Part shown: piece by piece, positions 1 to 6,291 of the stretch | How positions within the stretch are numbered: the first letter of the stretch is position 1 | Layout: every line of letters begins with the position of its first letter | Virus record (IMG/VR): IMGVR_UViG_3300034110_000188 | Coordinates: 1-64,000 of that record | Direction: 5' to 3' (one strand) | DNA: 64,000 bases | DNA from: a virus | Notes under the pieces: generated by a model | Database searches by the model: none | Told to the model about the DNA's origin: nothing | The model's input: the letters and a program-made list of their open reading frames with translations, nothing else | Made by a program: the position numbers and the translations under genes

Positions 1-4
1 TAGC

Positions 5-69
5 CCATTAGATGCAACTATTTAAACGTTCGTAATTTTTTAACCTTTGCCCAGTCCATTAGATGCAAC
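5..69. repeat. Two 14 bp direct repeats
   Basis: The sequence CCATTAGATGCAAC occurs at 5-18 and again at 56-69, a spacing of 51 bp. No ORF covers either copy. A separate perfect stem-loop (CTTGGTT/AACCAAG, 99-105 with 115-121, 9 nt loop) lies just to the right. The role is unknown; both lie downstream of the minus-strand gene that ends at 182. Confidence 0.55.
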
Positions 70-134
70 CGTACAAATATTATTTATTGTATTACGTTCT
101 TGGTTAATAAAGGCAACCAAGCAAAAACCTATTG

Positions 135-182
135 AGGCGTCCCTTGAATCGAACAAGGGACAAAAGTCAACCGTTGACGCCT
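135..182 (-). other. tRNA-like minihelix (acceptor plus T-arm)
   Basis: Read on the minus strand, 182-176 (AGGCGTC) pairs perfectly with 141-135 (GACGCCT) as a 7 bp acceptor-like stem. Inside it, CCTTG (158-154) pairs with CAAGG (146-142) around the loop TTCGATT, a canonical T-loop. Only 17 nt replace the D and anticodon arms, so this is not a complete tRNA. It overlaps the last base of the neighbouring gene. It could be a tRNA remnant, a phage attachment-site-like segment, or a coincidental terminator-like hairpin. The fold is seen directly; the meaning is inference. Confidence 0.4.
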
Positions 183-454
183 TATTTATTGTTTAATATC
201 TTTGCCACTGCTTGAATGACGCTATATTTATTATAGTTTCCAGTTTTAAAATGTGGTTTTACTGTATCCAGTAAAGTTTGGTAAGTATCTTTATCTTTTT
301 TACACTTTACCAAAAAAGAAATAATTTCTTTAGCTTCTGTCTCTTCTTTTTTATCCAGTTGTAAGATTAAAGAAATACACCCGCCCAGTGTCTTAAATTG
401 GTTGTTTAATTCTGTGTTAATGTTTCTTACCTGTGTTTGTGTTACTTTTTTCAT
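182..454 (-). CDS. Hypothetical 90 aa protein
   Basis: A small, lysine-rich, predicted helical protein with no family I recognise. It begins MKKVTQTQVRN and has a central hydrophobic patch (CISLILQL, about residues 26-33) followed by a charged KKEETEAKE stretch. There is no signal peptide. It is the only minus-strand gene at the left edge, in the same orientation as the early arm at the right end of the window, so it may belong to that arm if the genome closes. A TACATTTG element lies about 45 nt upstream of its start. Function is unknown. Confidence 0.6.
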   Translation of the reverse strand: MKKVTQTQVRNINTELNNQFKTLGGCISLILQLDKKEETEAKEIISFLVKCKKDKDTYQTLLDTVKPHFKTGNYNKYSVIQAVAKILNNK

Positions 455-499
455 TTTGTTTGTTTTAATTGTTAAAAATGTTTGTTTCTTAATACCTTA

Positions 500-507
500 C
501 AAATGTA
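500..507 (-). promoter_or_regulatory. Bacteroidota-type -7 promoter element
   Basis: On the minus strand this reads TACATTTG, matching TAnnTTTG. It lies 45 nt upstream of the start of the gene ending at 182 and would give a leader of roughly 40 nt. Confidence 0.4.
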
Positions 508-817
508 CGTAAACTATTTTGATTAATTCAAATTAAATTTAAAAAAAATTAAACGAATTTATCGTCTGTAAGTAGTTATACTTAGATAGAAGTAAGTACC
601 TGTATATAGAAATAAAGTGTAATGTATTGATATTCAGTAAGTTAATGAATTGAAATAATTTTTTGTGTAGTTTTTTTATTTTTGGCAAAGTTGGTCAGGT
701 AGTAACGACATCAATACAAGCAAGGCGAAAAAAAATAAGCTTAATAAATTGACCGCAAAAAAATTTAGCTGAATTATATAAATGCAATTAAGTTGCATTA
801 AGAAAAGTGACAGTATT

Positions 818-852
818 AAATTAAATAATGTCACGTGAATAAATTAAATAAT
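818..852. repeat. 12 bp AT-rich direct repeat
   Basis: AAATTAAATAAT is present at 818-829 and 841-852, with the right arm of the GTGACA...TGTCAC hairpin (807-834) between them. Short AT-rich matches are common here, so weight is low. Confidence 0.4.
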
Positions 853-906
853 ACCAAGCAAAGAAACGCGAACTAATTAAATACTATTTAATATTACGCT
901 ATTGTA

Positions 907-926
907 TACCACAACATACCACAACA
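907..926. repeat. 10 bp tandem repeat
   Basis: TACCACAACA is repeated twice head to tail at 907-916 and 917-926. It is one of several iteron-like repeats in the non-coding region. Confidence 0.55.
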
Positions 927-963
927 TAAAAAGCTAAAAAATCTGAAGCAAATTTCCGAAACG

Positions 964-1029
964 TAATACCCCCCATCAAAAATGAAATGACTTTCCTTTG
1001 AGGGTAGGTTGCGTCAAATGGGGGGATTA
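964..1029. repeat. G/C-tract inverted repeat
   Basis: TAATACCCCCCAT (964-976) is the reverse complement of ATGGGGGGATTA (1018-1029) apart from one bulged A. The arms are separated by 41 nt. Runs of six C and six G stand out in this AT-rich DNA. No T-tract follows, so a terminator is unlikely; a protein-binding cruciform or origin component is possible. Confidence 0.55.
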
Positions 1030-1054
1030 TACCGAACCCCAACACACAAGATAC

Positions 1055-1089
1055 CACGAAATAGTGCTGACATTCACGAAATAGTGCTG
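1055..1089. repeat. 15 bp direct repeat, 20 bp period
   Basis: CACGAAATAGTGCTG is present exactly at 1055-1069 and 1075-1089. The 20 bp period is two helical turns, as expected for paired protein sites on one DNA face. Confidence 0.6.
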
Positions 1090-1132
1090 CGTTTTCTTTA
1101 GATTTTGATGAGACAGCATTCTATAACTATCT

Positions 1133-1200
1133 ATATTACAGTACTTTATACTACTTTAGTGTTAAGATGTTAAGAAATAAGTATAAATACAACTATATAA
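1133..1200. repeat. Dispersed non-coding element, copy A
   Basis: Shares ordered blocks with 60808-60874: ATATTAC, ATACT, GTTAAGATGTT (1161-1171) and ATACAACTATATA (1187-1199). The distance between the last two blocks is 26 bp in both copies. Both copies are followed by TATA-rich DNA with a GAGAG block. It lies about 170 bp upstream of the first plus-strand gene. Confidence 0.6.
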
Positions 1201-1355
1201 AAAAAGAGTATATATATATTTATATATAGAGAGATATAGAGAAATTTTCCAACATTCCGACACTAAATTCTCTCAATCCAGCGTCACTGCTACAAACTTA
1301 ACAGCACATTCCATTAAAATCTAAAGAAATGTTAGCATTTTCCAACATTTAGGTA

Positions 1356-1363
1356 TATATTTG
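1356..1363 (+). promoter_or_regulatory. -7 promoter element (leaderless geometry)
   Basis: TATATTTG lies 4 nt before the ATG at 1368. With the usual Bacteroidota spacing, transcription would start at or next to the start codon. Confidence 0.6.
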
Positions 1364-1367
1364 CGAC

Positions 1368-1835
1368 ATGAATGTATTAGAGAAGTTTAGTAAGGTAAGT
1401 GAAAACATATTTGTGAGTAGCTACGGTCGAGTTGTTAAGGCGGATGGAGAACCGAACACGACAGAGTGGAGAATAAGATACGAACTTGCGACAACGATCG
1501 AAGGATCATTTGTCTACGTTTGGATTAAAGGGACGAGACTTCCGTTGCATAAGTTGGTTGCTGGTCACTTTATGGATGAGCCGAGCGGGAAGTGGTATGT
1601 GAATCACCTGGACGGTGAGGCGCGCAATAATTTTGTAGGGAACTTGACGTTCGAGAAGACGAAACGTTACCCGAGGTTCCATGACGTGCCGACTTACCAT
1701 GGCGGAAGGGTGTACAAGGTGGTAAATAATAGGATATTTAGGACGCTTGAGTACGTGAAGCGAAGTGACGCTGCTAGGATAGTTAATGAATTGGAGCGAG
1801 GAAATAAAAATATTACACTAAAACTTGCAAAATAA
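1368..1835 (+). CDS. HNH endonuclease-like protein
   Basis: A 155 aa protein resembling the DNA-binding/HNH part of phage homing endonucleases. A candidate first His sits in HKLVA (residues 61-65), followed by a degenerate HNH core VNHLDGEARNN (78-88) and the closing Asn in GNL (91-93). The usual HIDGN core reads HLDGE here, so nuclease activity is uncertain. It is the first gene of the rightward arm and has its own -7 element almost touching the ATG. Codon choice is GC-rich in places (ACG, GCG, CGA), unlike the flanking AT-rich DNA. Family assignment is by motif; cutting activity is inference. Confidence 0.6.
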   Translation: MNVLEKFSKVSENIFVSSYGRVVKADGEPNTTEWRIRYELATTIEGSFVYVWIKGTRLPLHKLVAGHFMDEPSGKWYVNHLDGEARNNFVGNLTFEKTKRYPRFHDVPTYHGGRVYKVVNNRIFRTLEYVKRSDAARIVNELERGNKNITLKLAK

Positions 1836-1847
1836 AATAAAAAGCAA

Positions 1848-1855
1848 TAAATTTG
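1848..1855 (+). promoter_or_regulatory. -7 promoter element
   Basis: TAAATTTG lies 18 nt before the ATG at 1874 and supports that ATG over the in-frame one at 1853, which lies inside the element. Confidence 0.5.
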
Positions 1856-1873
1856 TACTTTAATCTAAATAAT

Positions 1874-2110
1874 ATGAGTATGTATCCAACAAACGCCACA
1901 TCTATTGTAGCAGCATTAAGCGAAAACGCTGAAGACACAGTTTCAAACATTTTTGAAATGATTAATAATCACTGCACTTTTGAAGAGCAGAATTACATTG
2001 TAAGTTCTCTTAAGGAACGTTTAATAAAATACAGAGAAGATTTTGTTGAACGTGTCAATGAAGATTTACTTCACGACATCGAGTTGCTTGATCAATTAAG
2101 AAAAGCTTAA
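1874..2110 (+). CDS. Hypothetical 78 aa protein
   Basis: A small acidic, mostly helical protein beginning MSMYPTNATS. I chose the ATG at 1874 because an upstream in-frame ATG at 1853 overlaps a -7 promoter element. It has no signal peptide, membrane segment or motif I recognise. It sits between an HNH-like gene and the first tRNA-like gene in a region of small accessory genes. Confidence 0.6.
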   Translation: MSMYPTNATSIVAALSENAEDTVSNIFEMINNHCTFEEQNYIVSSLKERLIKYREDFVERVNEDLLHDIELLDQLRKA

Positions 2111-2118
2111 GATCAGAA

Positions 2119-2221
2119 TGCGTAGTGGCGGAAGGTTAGGGATGTCCCTGACGTGGTAGACGCTGAGACTTCGAGTGATTATTCAAGTCAATATTTATAG
2201 GTTCGAATCCTGTCTACGCAT
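2119..2221 (+). tRNA. Leucine-type tRNA-like gene with an inserted D-loop hairpin
   Basis: Ends fit a tRNA. The acceptor stem is TGCGTAG (2119-2125) with CTACGCA (2214-2220), and the T-arm is ATAGG-TTCGAAT-CCTGT. The D-arm flanks GCGGAA and TGGTAGACGC are typical of tRNA-Leu. The D-loop, however, is expanded by a self-complementary AGGGATGTCCCT hairpin, and 2167-2189 folds as GACTT...AAGTC with an inner GAGT/ATTC stem. I cannot place a normal 7-nt anticodon loop, so the anticodon is unassigned. At 103 nt it is about 17 nt longer than usual. No CCA is encoded. It may be a decayed or specialised tRNA-like RNA. Confidence 0.5.
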
Positions 2222-2245
2222 CTAAATAAATAAAAACAAATACAA

Positions 2246-2467
2246 ATGGAAAGTACATTTTATGACAGACTTCTTATTGAAGCGCAAGAATTAGCAACAA
2301 AAACAAACGCATTAAACGATTTTATGCGCACACAGGCTTTTGTTGACTTAGATAGAGAGAATAAGGATTTACTTTATCGCCAATCAAGACTAATGAATGA
2401 GTATTTACAAATTTTAGGTCAAAGATTAGAGATTTTAGGTGCTAAATTCTCATTTAAAAATAAATAG
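2246..2467 (+). CDS. crAss001_48-related small protein
   Basis: A 73 aa protein with the spacing of a widespread small phage family: an N-terminal RLxxEAxELxxKxxAL helix, FxxLxxENxxLLxxQ (about residues 32-46), then MxxYLxxLGxRLExLG (50-65). Proteins of this type occur in many phages, including crAss-like phages, with no established biochemical role. It is predicted to be two amphipathic helices forming a hairpin. It lies between the two tRNA-like genes. The family call is from memory of the pattern, not from a search. Confidence 0.6.
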   Translation: MESTFYDRLLIEAQELATKTNALNDFMRTQAFVDLDRENKDLLYRQSRLMNEYLQILGQRLEILGAKFSFKNK

Positions 2468-2494
2468 TTGACGGCTCGGAAAGACGAGCGACAT

Positions 2495-2615
2495 GGGGTA
2501 GTGGCGGAATTGGTAGACGCAAAAGGCACTTGTCTTCAAGGGGCAAGTTTAAATGTCAAGAGCTTGATAATGTTGATAACACACAAGCGTACAAGTTCGA
2601 ATCTTGTCTGCTCCA
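2495..2615 (+). tRNA. tRNA-Leu(CAA)-like with long variable arm
   Basis: Acceptor GGGGTAG (2495-2501) pairs with CTGCTCC (2608-2614), discriminator A2615. The D-arm GCGGAATTGGTAGACGC is a perfect leucine-class arm. The anticodon stem TTGTC/GGCAA encloses TTCAAGG, giving anticodon CAA. The T-arm is ACAAG-TTCGAAT-CTTGT. Two abnormalities are clear. About 8 extra nt lie between the D-arm and anticodon stem. The variable region is about 43 nt and folds as GCTTG/CAAGC with an inner TGTT/AACA hairpin, against about 15 nt normally. No CCA is encoded. Total length is 121 nt. Confidence 0.65.
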
Positions 2616-2635
2616 CTAATAAAACAAAATAACTT

Positions 2636-2782
2636 ATGAAAATTAGAATCGAAACATTATTTGACTCATCAAGAGAATGGGCGGTGGTATTGTTACCAAT
2701 GGTAGCATTTGAAAAAGACGGAAGACATAAAGAGCTTGCTATAGCTTGGTTGTTTTGGGGTGTAACAATAGGCAACATATGA
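2636..2782 (+). CDS. Hypothetical 48 aa protein
   Basis: A short ORF starting MKIRIETLF right after the second tRNA-like gene, with a hydrophobic C-terminal half (ELAIAWLFWGVTIG, about residues 33-46) that could touch or insert in a membrane. Its stop overlaps the start of the next gene (ATATGA), the tight coupling seen throughout this phage, which argues that it is real. Family unknown. Confidence 0.55.
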   Translation: MKIRIETLFDSSREWAVVLLPMVAFEKDGRHKELAIAWLFWGVTIGNI

Positions 2783-3039
2783 AATACAGAAAGAAACCAG
2801 TAGAGATTGAAGCGATAAAATTCACGCGCGATAATTGGGATGAGATTAAGGCTTTCACAAATGAAACAGCTTATAGAGGCTTACATATTGAAAGAATAGA
2901 TGGAATTGCAACTTGCATTATCCCAACGCTTGAAGGTCAACACATAGCAACTGAAGGAGACTACATCATCAAAGGAGTAAAAGGCGAATTTTACCCGTGC
3001 AAACCAGACATATTTGAATTGACTTACGAAAAAGTATGA
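2779..3039 (+). CDS. Conserved phage protein (MKYRKKPVxIEA family)
   Basis: An 86 aa protein starting MKYRKKPVEIEAIKF, a motif found at the start of many small phage proteins of unknown role. The conserved end EGDYIIKGVKGEFYPCKPDI is also present (about residues 60-79). An in-frame ATG 33 nt upstream is less likely because it would lie inside the preceding gene and place the family's conserved start internally. Predicted soluble. It overlaps its upstream neighbour by 4 nt and its downstream neighbour by 4 nt. Confidence 0.75.
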   Translation: MKYRKKPVEIEAIKFTRDNWDEIKAFTNETAYRGLHIERIDGIATCIIPTLEGQHIATEGDYIIKGVKGEFYPCKPDIFELTYEKV

Positions 3040-3212
3040 CACAACAAGAACTACGCGAGTTGTTGAGAAGTTACTTAAGGAGAAACTACTTAACACCATA
3101 CAAATTCGCGAAAATAGCAGACATACCACAGGACTGTGTGTATAAGTTCCTTAAGGGACGCGACATGAGATTACACAACATTAAAAAACTAGAAGAATGC
3201 AAGCTTACGTAA
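3036..3212 (+). CDS. Small helix-turn-helix-like protein
   Basis: A 58 aa, very basic protein. Residues 20-52 (LTPYKFAKIADIP, then a turn and VYKFLKGRDMRLHNIKKLEE) have the helix-turn-helix pattern of Cro/phage-repressor proteins, where the second helix reads the major groove. It may be a small transcription factor. It is in a chain of overlapping small genes, with ATGA overlap at the front and 16 nt overlap at the back. The fold call is by pattern only. Confidence 0.55.
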   Translation: MTQQELRELLRSYLRRNYLTPYKFAKIADIPQDCVYKFLKGRDMRLHNIKKLEECKLT

Positions 3213-3511
3213 CGTTATTATCAGCAATGCAGGTTGTGCTTAACTGCGCACTTGAACTAGAAGGAACTCCCTACATGCAGGGTAAGGTGAAGCAGAAGGT
3301 CAATGAGGCGATCAACGTGATGAACCTGAAGAACGCTAAGAACCGCGACAAGCTTTGGAAGATTGACGACAAGATCGCAGCTGACATGATGATGGCTATT
3401 CACACGATCGGTGAGAATATTGCTAAGTGTGACGCAACTGCACTGTCGAACATAACAGCCATTACGCGCCAGGGAGTGGACTTCAGTAAGTTTAAGTTGG
3501 TTGAGATATGA
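3197..3511 (+). CDS. Hypothetical 104 aa protein
   Basis: A predicted mostly helical soluble protein beginning MQAYVTLLSAMQVVLNCALE, with a basic middle (KNAKNRDKLWKIDDK). No known motif is visible. It overlaps both neighbours, indicating one co-translated operon of small accessory genes. Function is unknown. Confidence 0.6.
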   Translation: MQAYVTLLSAMQVVLNCALELEGTPYMQGKVKQKVNEAINVMNLKNAKNRDKLWKIDDKIAADMMMAIHTIGENIAKCDATALSNITAITRQGVDFSKFKLVEI

Positions 3512-3669
3512 ACCAGCTTCCAAACATACTTGAGATGATAGACGCTGTTCAGAAGTACATTAAGGAAAAGAAGGGATTGGACGTTCAGATAGATGTGCCA
3601 CAGATACTAATGTCGCAGGACCAAGTAAATAAACTAATATACGCTTATAATTATGCCAGATCTAAGTAA
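3508..3669 (+). CDS. Hypothetical 53 aa protein
   Basis: A short helical protein (MNQLPNILEMIDAVQKYIKEKK...). It starts inside the stop of the preceding gene (ATGA) and overlaps the next gene by 17 nt. No family is recognised. The coding call rests on the coupled starts and stops and on uninterrupted frame. Confidence 0.5.
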   Translation: MNQLPNILEMIDAVQKYIKEKKGLDVQIDVPQILMSQDQVNKLIYAYNYARSK

Positions 3670-3868
3670 ATGTAGTAATGAAGACTGTAAGAAGAAGTGG
3701 TTTTGCTTCAGATATACAGCGGCTCCGTCAATGAGACAGAGTTACTCAGCATTCGATCACAACGATTGCAACTACCAGATTAAACACGACTGCATCCACT
3801 GCGGTGGCAGAAAGGTACACAAGATGTCGTGCCCAACAGTCAAACAAATGTTGATGTTAAATAATTAG
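3653..3868 (+). CDS. Cysteine-rich putative zinc-binding protein
   Basis: A 71 aa protein with Cys at CSNEDCKKKWFC (residues 7-18) and CIHCGG (47-52) plus C60 and several His. The CxxxxC and CxxC pairs resemble a zinc ribbon or small zinc finger. It could bind nucleic acid or a host protein. It is last in the small-gene operon ahead of the chaperonin pair, which has its own promoter. Metal binding is inference from residue spacing. Confidence 0.55.
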   Translation: MPDLSKCSNEDCKKKWFCFRYTAAPSMRQSYSAFDHNDCNYQIKHDCIHCGGRKVHKMSCPTVKQMLMLNN

Positions 3869-3914
3869 ACATTGATTTAGAAGACTTAATATGCTAACTG
3901 TCGCAAAAACATAC

Positions 3915-3922
3915 TATATTTG
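3915..3922 (+). promoter_or_regulatory. -7 promoter element for chaperonin operon
   Basis: TATATTTG lies 19 nt before the groEL start and gives a short leader. The Bacteroidota-like start context TTAAAATATG follows. Confidence 0.6.
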
Positions 3923-3941
3923 CGACAAAATAAATTAAAAT

Positions 3942-5474
3942 ATGAATAAAGTAATACATAGAGACGCTGAAGGCAGAGCTCAATTAATTGAAGGGATTAG
4001 ATTATTCTCTGACGCTGTAAAATCTACATTAGGTCCATCAGGAAGGACTGTAATTCTACAAGGACATCAATATATTGGAAATCACCACATCACAAAGGAT
4101 GGAGTTACGGTAGCAAGATCAATCCGATTTGAGAACAAAATACACGACACCGCTGCACTTATGTTGCGCCAGGCAAGTGAGAAGACTGCATCAGCGGCAG
4201 GAGACGGAACAACTACCTCAGTGGTACTAGCAGAGGCGTTTATCAACGCTTTTGAGAAGTACTACAAGATTGAGCAAGGTTCAGTTATAGACGTTCTAAG
4301 AGACGTTCACAAGGTATGTGATGAATTAGTCCGCAAGCTTGATGATATGTCAATAGAGGTAACAGGAGACATGCTACAACACGTTGCAACCATCTCCGCA
4401 AATAACGACGCTACGATAGGTAAGCTTATCGCTGACATATTCGCTGAGGTTGATGTTGTGACGGTTGAGGATTCGAAGGGTGAAGAAGTTTACGCGGAGA
4501 TTGTAACTGGACTTAAGTTGGATCGTGGCTACGCGTCACGTTACTTCATTACAGATGTGAAGAAGCAAGAATGTGTGCTAGACAACCCTTACATTTTATT
4601 GTTTGACTCAAACATAGGTGACTTGCACGGAATGGAGCACATCCTAGCTGAAATAATAAAAAGCAATAAATCACTCTTAATTATCGGAACGTTGGAGCCG
4701 AACGCTATGAACGCGCTTAACTACAACGTACTTAACGGTAACATCAAGGCTGCCGTGATTGAGCCGCCATCGAACGGATACAGACGCGACGACATTATGC
4801 GCGACTTGGCTTATGTGTTGGATGCTCAGTACTACTCAGAAGAAACTGGTGATGACTTGCAGATGGTACAGTTGGAGGGACTAGGTCGTGCATCTAAGGT
4901 TACGATTACAGATCAGACGACTATTATTGAACCAAACTCAGAGGCAGTTGAGCGTATTGGATACAGAGTAACTGACTTACAGGCTGAAGAGCCAAGTGCA
5001 GATATCGACATCCGACTTCAGGCTATCTCTGGTGGATTTGGTGTAATTCACGTTGGGGCACCAAGCAGTGTTGAACAGAAAGAAATTAGAGACCGAGTTG
5101 ATGATGCAGTGGCTGCGATTCGTGCTGCTAAGGAAGAAGGAATTCTACCAGGCGGAGGATCAGCTATATTGAATGCATTTACTGCCGTGGACATTGACGC
5201 TAAAGACGTGGCTTACGAAATCGTGCACTACGCGGTTGAATCTCCACTACGCCAAATGCTAGTTAACGCTGGAAGACTTGAGACTGACATAAACAGAATT
5301 GTTGGTGAGGTTACGAACGGTCCTTTGGGATACAACGTTAAGACGGAAGGTTACGAAGACTTAATCGAGACAGGTGTAATTGATCCAACAAAAGTAACAA
5401 AGAACGCGATACGTAACTCGATATCTGTTGCGTCAACAATTTTAAGTACTAACTGTATAATTACTGAACAATAA
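3942..5474 (+). CDS. groEL: Phage chaperonin GroEL
   Basis: A 510 aa group I chaperonin that folds proteins in an ATP-driven double ring. Nucleotide-site motifs are intact: GPSGRTVIL (31-39), TKDGVTVAR (51-59), GDGTTTS (87-93), the catalytic-Asp region VDDAVAAIRAAKEEG, and the GGG loop. GVIDPTKVT near the C-terminus is typical. The protein stops at about 510 residues, against about 545 in bacteria, and lacks the repeated GGM tail. The apical domain is divergent (VEDSKGEE, SRYFITDVKKQE). Unlike the usual bacterial order, groEL precedes groES; the two overlap by one base. It probably folds virion proteins, as phage-encoded chaperonins are thought to do. Confidence 0.95.
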   Translation: MNKVIHRDAEGRAQLIEGIRLFSDAVKSTLGPSGRTVILQGHQYIGNHHITKDGVTVARSIRFENKIHDTAALMLRQASEKTASAAGDGTTTSVVLAEAFINAFEKYYKIEQGSVIDVLRDVHKVCDELVRKLDDMSIEVTGDMLQHVATISANNDATIGKLIADIFAEVDVVTVEDSKGEEVYAEIVTGLKLDRGYASRYFITDVKKQECVLDNPYILLFDSNIGDLHGMEHILAEIIKSNKSLLIIGTLEPNAMNALNYNVLNGNIKAAVIEPPSNGYRRDDIMRDLAYVLDAQYYSEETGDDLQMVQLEGLGRASKVTITDQTTIIEPNSEAVERIGYRVTDLQAEEPSADIDIRLQAISGGFGVIHVGAPSSVEQKEIRDRVDDAVAAIRAAKEEGILPGGGSAILNAFTAVDIDAKDVAYEIVHYAVESPLRQMLVNAGRLETDINRIVGEVTNGPLGYNVKTEGYEDLIETGVIDPTKVTKNAIRNSISVASTILSTNCIITEQ

Positions 5475-5731
5475 TGGCAGTACTAAATAGATTTATCTTA
5501 GTTGAGGTAGTCAACGAAAGAAAAAGTGCATCAGGGTTTGAAATGACGGCTTCGACCGTCACTGGTGCGCTTTACCAACGAGGCATTGTTAAAGACAAGA
5601 GCGATGAGGTCACCACAATGAAGAAAGGTGACGAGATATTTTACAATAAATCTTCAGGACATTTACTTCGACTGCCTGACGGCAGTAATGTATTTGTAAT
5701 CCAGGAACGCGACGTTGTAATTGTTATCTAA
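5474..5731 (+). CDS. groES: Phage co-chaperonin GroES-like
   Basis: An 85 aa GroES-like cap protein, shorter than the usual 95-97. It starts MAVLNRFILVEVV, followed by a mobile-loop-like segment KSASGFEMTAST (about residues 17-28) and a C-terminal GDEIFYNKSSGH...VFVIQERDVVIVI that matches the GroES beta-barrel end. It starts on the last base of the groEL stop, so translation is coupled. It should cap the adjacent phage GroEL, or host GroEL as T4 gp31 does. It ends 2 bp from the end of the convergent regulator gene. Confidence 0.88.
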   Translation: MAVLNRFILVEVVNERKSASGFEMTASTVTGALYQRGIVKDKSDEVTTMKKGDEIFYNKSSGHLLRLPDGSNVFVIQERDVVIVI

Positions 5732-5733
5732 CC

Positions 5734-6249
5734 TTACTCGTCAGGACTTACAAGTACTGTTCGTTCCTGTAACTTCTTTTTACGTAAATCGCGGTTCATT
5801 TTACGGATCGCGATTGAGTAAATTCTAGCTTTCTGGTTTGTCTTGTCGATAAGTCCATTTATTTTGGCTGACTCGCTGATTAGCTGCTCACCATTCAACT
5901 TTTTGTATACCGTAGCTACAAGTTGCTTCCCGACAGTAGTAAGTTCGTACAGTGGTGTTCTGTGGTCTTTATCTGACCTCCACATTCTAACCCACCCGTC
6001 TTCAATCATTCTTTCAAGTTTGTATCGATCGAACGGCATAATCATGCTGTAGTCTTTAAACCTAGTCATAGTGAATATATCTTCACTGTATAGGAAGAAT
6101 AACATTTCGAGGTGTACAGTCGTGATGTTGTACTTCTTTCTAGCCCAAGCCATTACGATTCTATGATACTTTAGATAATCATTTGCTTTATGTCGTCTGT
6201 AGACAACTGGAGTAGATTTGACTATTTTAGTGTTTATCTTTTTTCTCAT
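5734..6249 (-). CDS. Winged-helix-like (MarR-type) putative regulator
   Basis: A 171 aa basic protein, the only minus-strand gene between 455 and 48959. Residues 30-115 read like a MarR/PadR winged helix: RKKYNITTVHLEMLFFLYSE (helices), FDRYKLERMIEDGWV (recognition helix) and HRTPLYELTTVGKQLV (wing and return helix). The C-terminus is Lys/Arg-rich. Its predicted -7 element (TATTTTTG) is 4 nt from its ATG and abuts the promoter of the divergent fibre/spike operon, so it may control both. A DNA-binding role is inference from fold and position. Confidence 0.65.
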   Translation of the reverse strand: MRKKINTKIVKSTPVVYRRHKANDYLKYHRIVMAWARKKYNITTVHLEMLFFLYSEDIFTMTRFKDYSMIMPFDRYKLERMIEDGWVRMWRSDKDHRTPLYELTTVGKQLVATVYKKLNGEQLISESAKINGLIDKTNQKARIYSIAIRKMNRDLRKKKLQERTVLVSPDE

Positions 6250-6253
6250 AATA

Positions 6254-6271
6254 CAAAAATAGTTATCTTTG
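6254..6271. promoter_or_regulatory. Back-to-back divergent promoters
   Basis: On the minus strand TATTTTTG (6261-6254) is 4 nt from the ATG at 6249 and is preceded by TTG at a 20 nt spacing, a full Bacteroidota promoter. On the plus strand TATCTTTG (6264-6271) is 20 nt from the ATG at 6292. The two -7 elements are separated by 2 bp, so polymerases could not occupy both at once. Confidence 0.65.
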
Positions 6272-6291
6272 TGAAGAAATACAATAAAAAA

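Larger units (their letters stand above)
455..1367. other. Repeat-rich non-coding region, candidate origin/control region
   Basis: No convincing gene is seen in this 0.9 kb AT-rich stretch. It holds a 7 bp hairpin (781-787 with 793-799), a GTGACA/TGTCAC hairpin (807-834), a 10 bp tandem repeat (907-926), a long G/C-tract inverted repeat (964-1029), a 15 bp direct repeat (1055-1089), an element shared with 60808-60874 (1133-1200), and a TATA-rich tract (about 1190-1245). It ends in a -7 promoter for the plus-strand genes. Dense repeats next to an easily melted tract resemble a replication origin, but nothing proves it. Confidence 0.5.

Noticed and set aside
677-684. TATTTTTG on the plus strand as a promoter for an unknown RNA
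   Set aside because: It matches the -7 consensus, but no gene, hairpin or terminator follows at a sensible distance and such octamers arise by chance in A/T-rich DNA.
2474-2489. GCTCG/CGAGC hairpin before the second tRNA-like gene as a terminator
   Set aside because: No T-tract follows; it may be an RNA-processing hairpin but there is no evidence.
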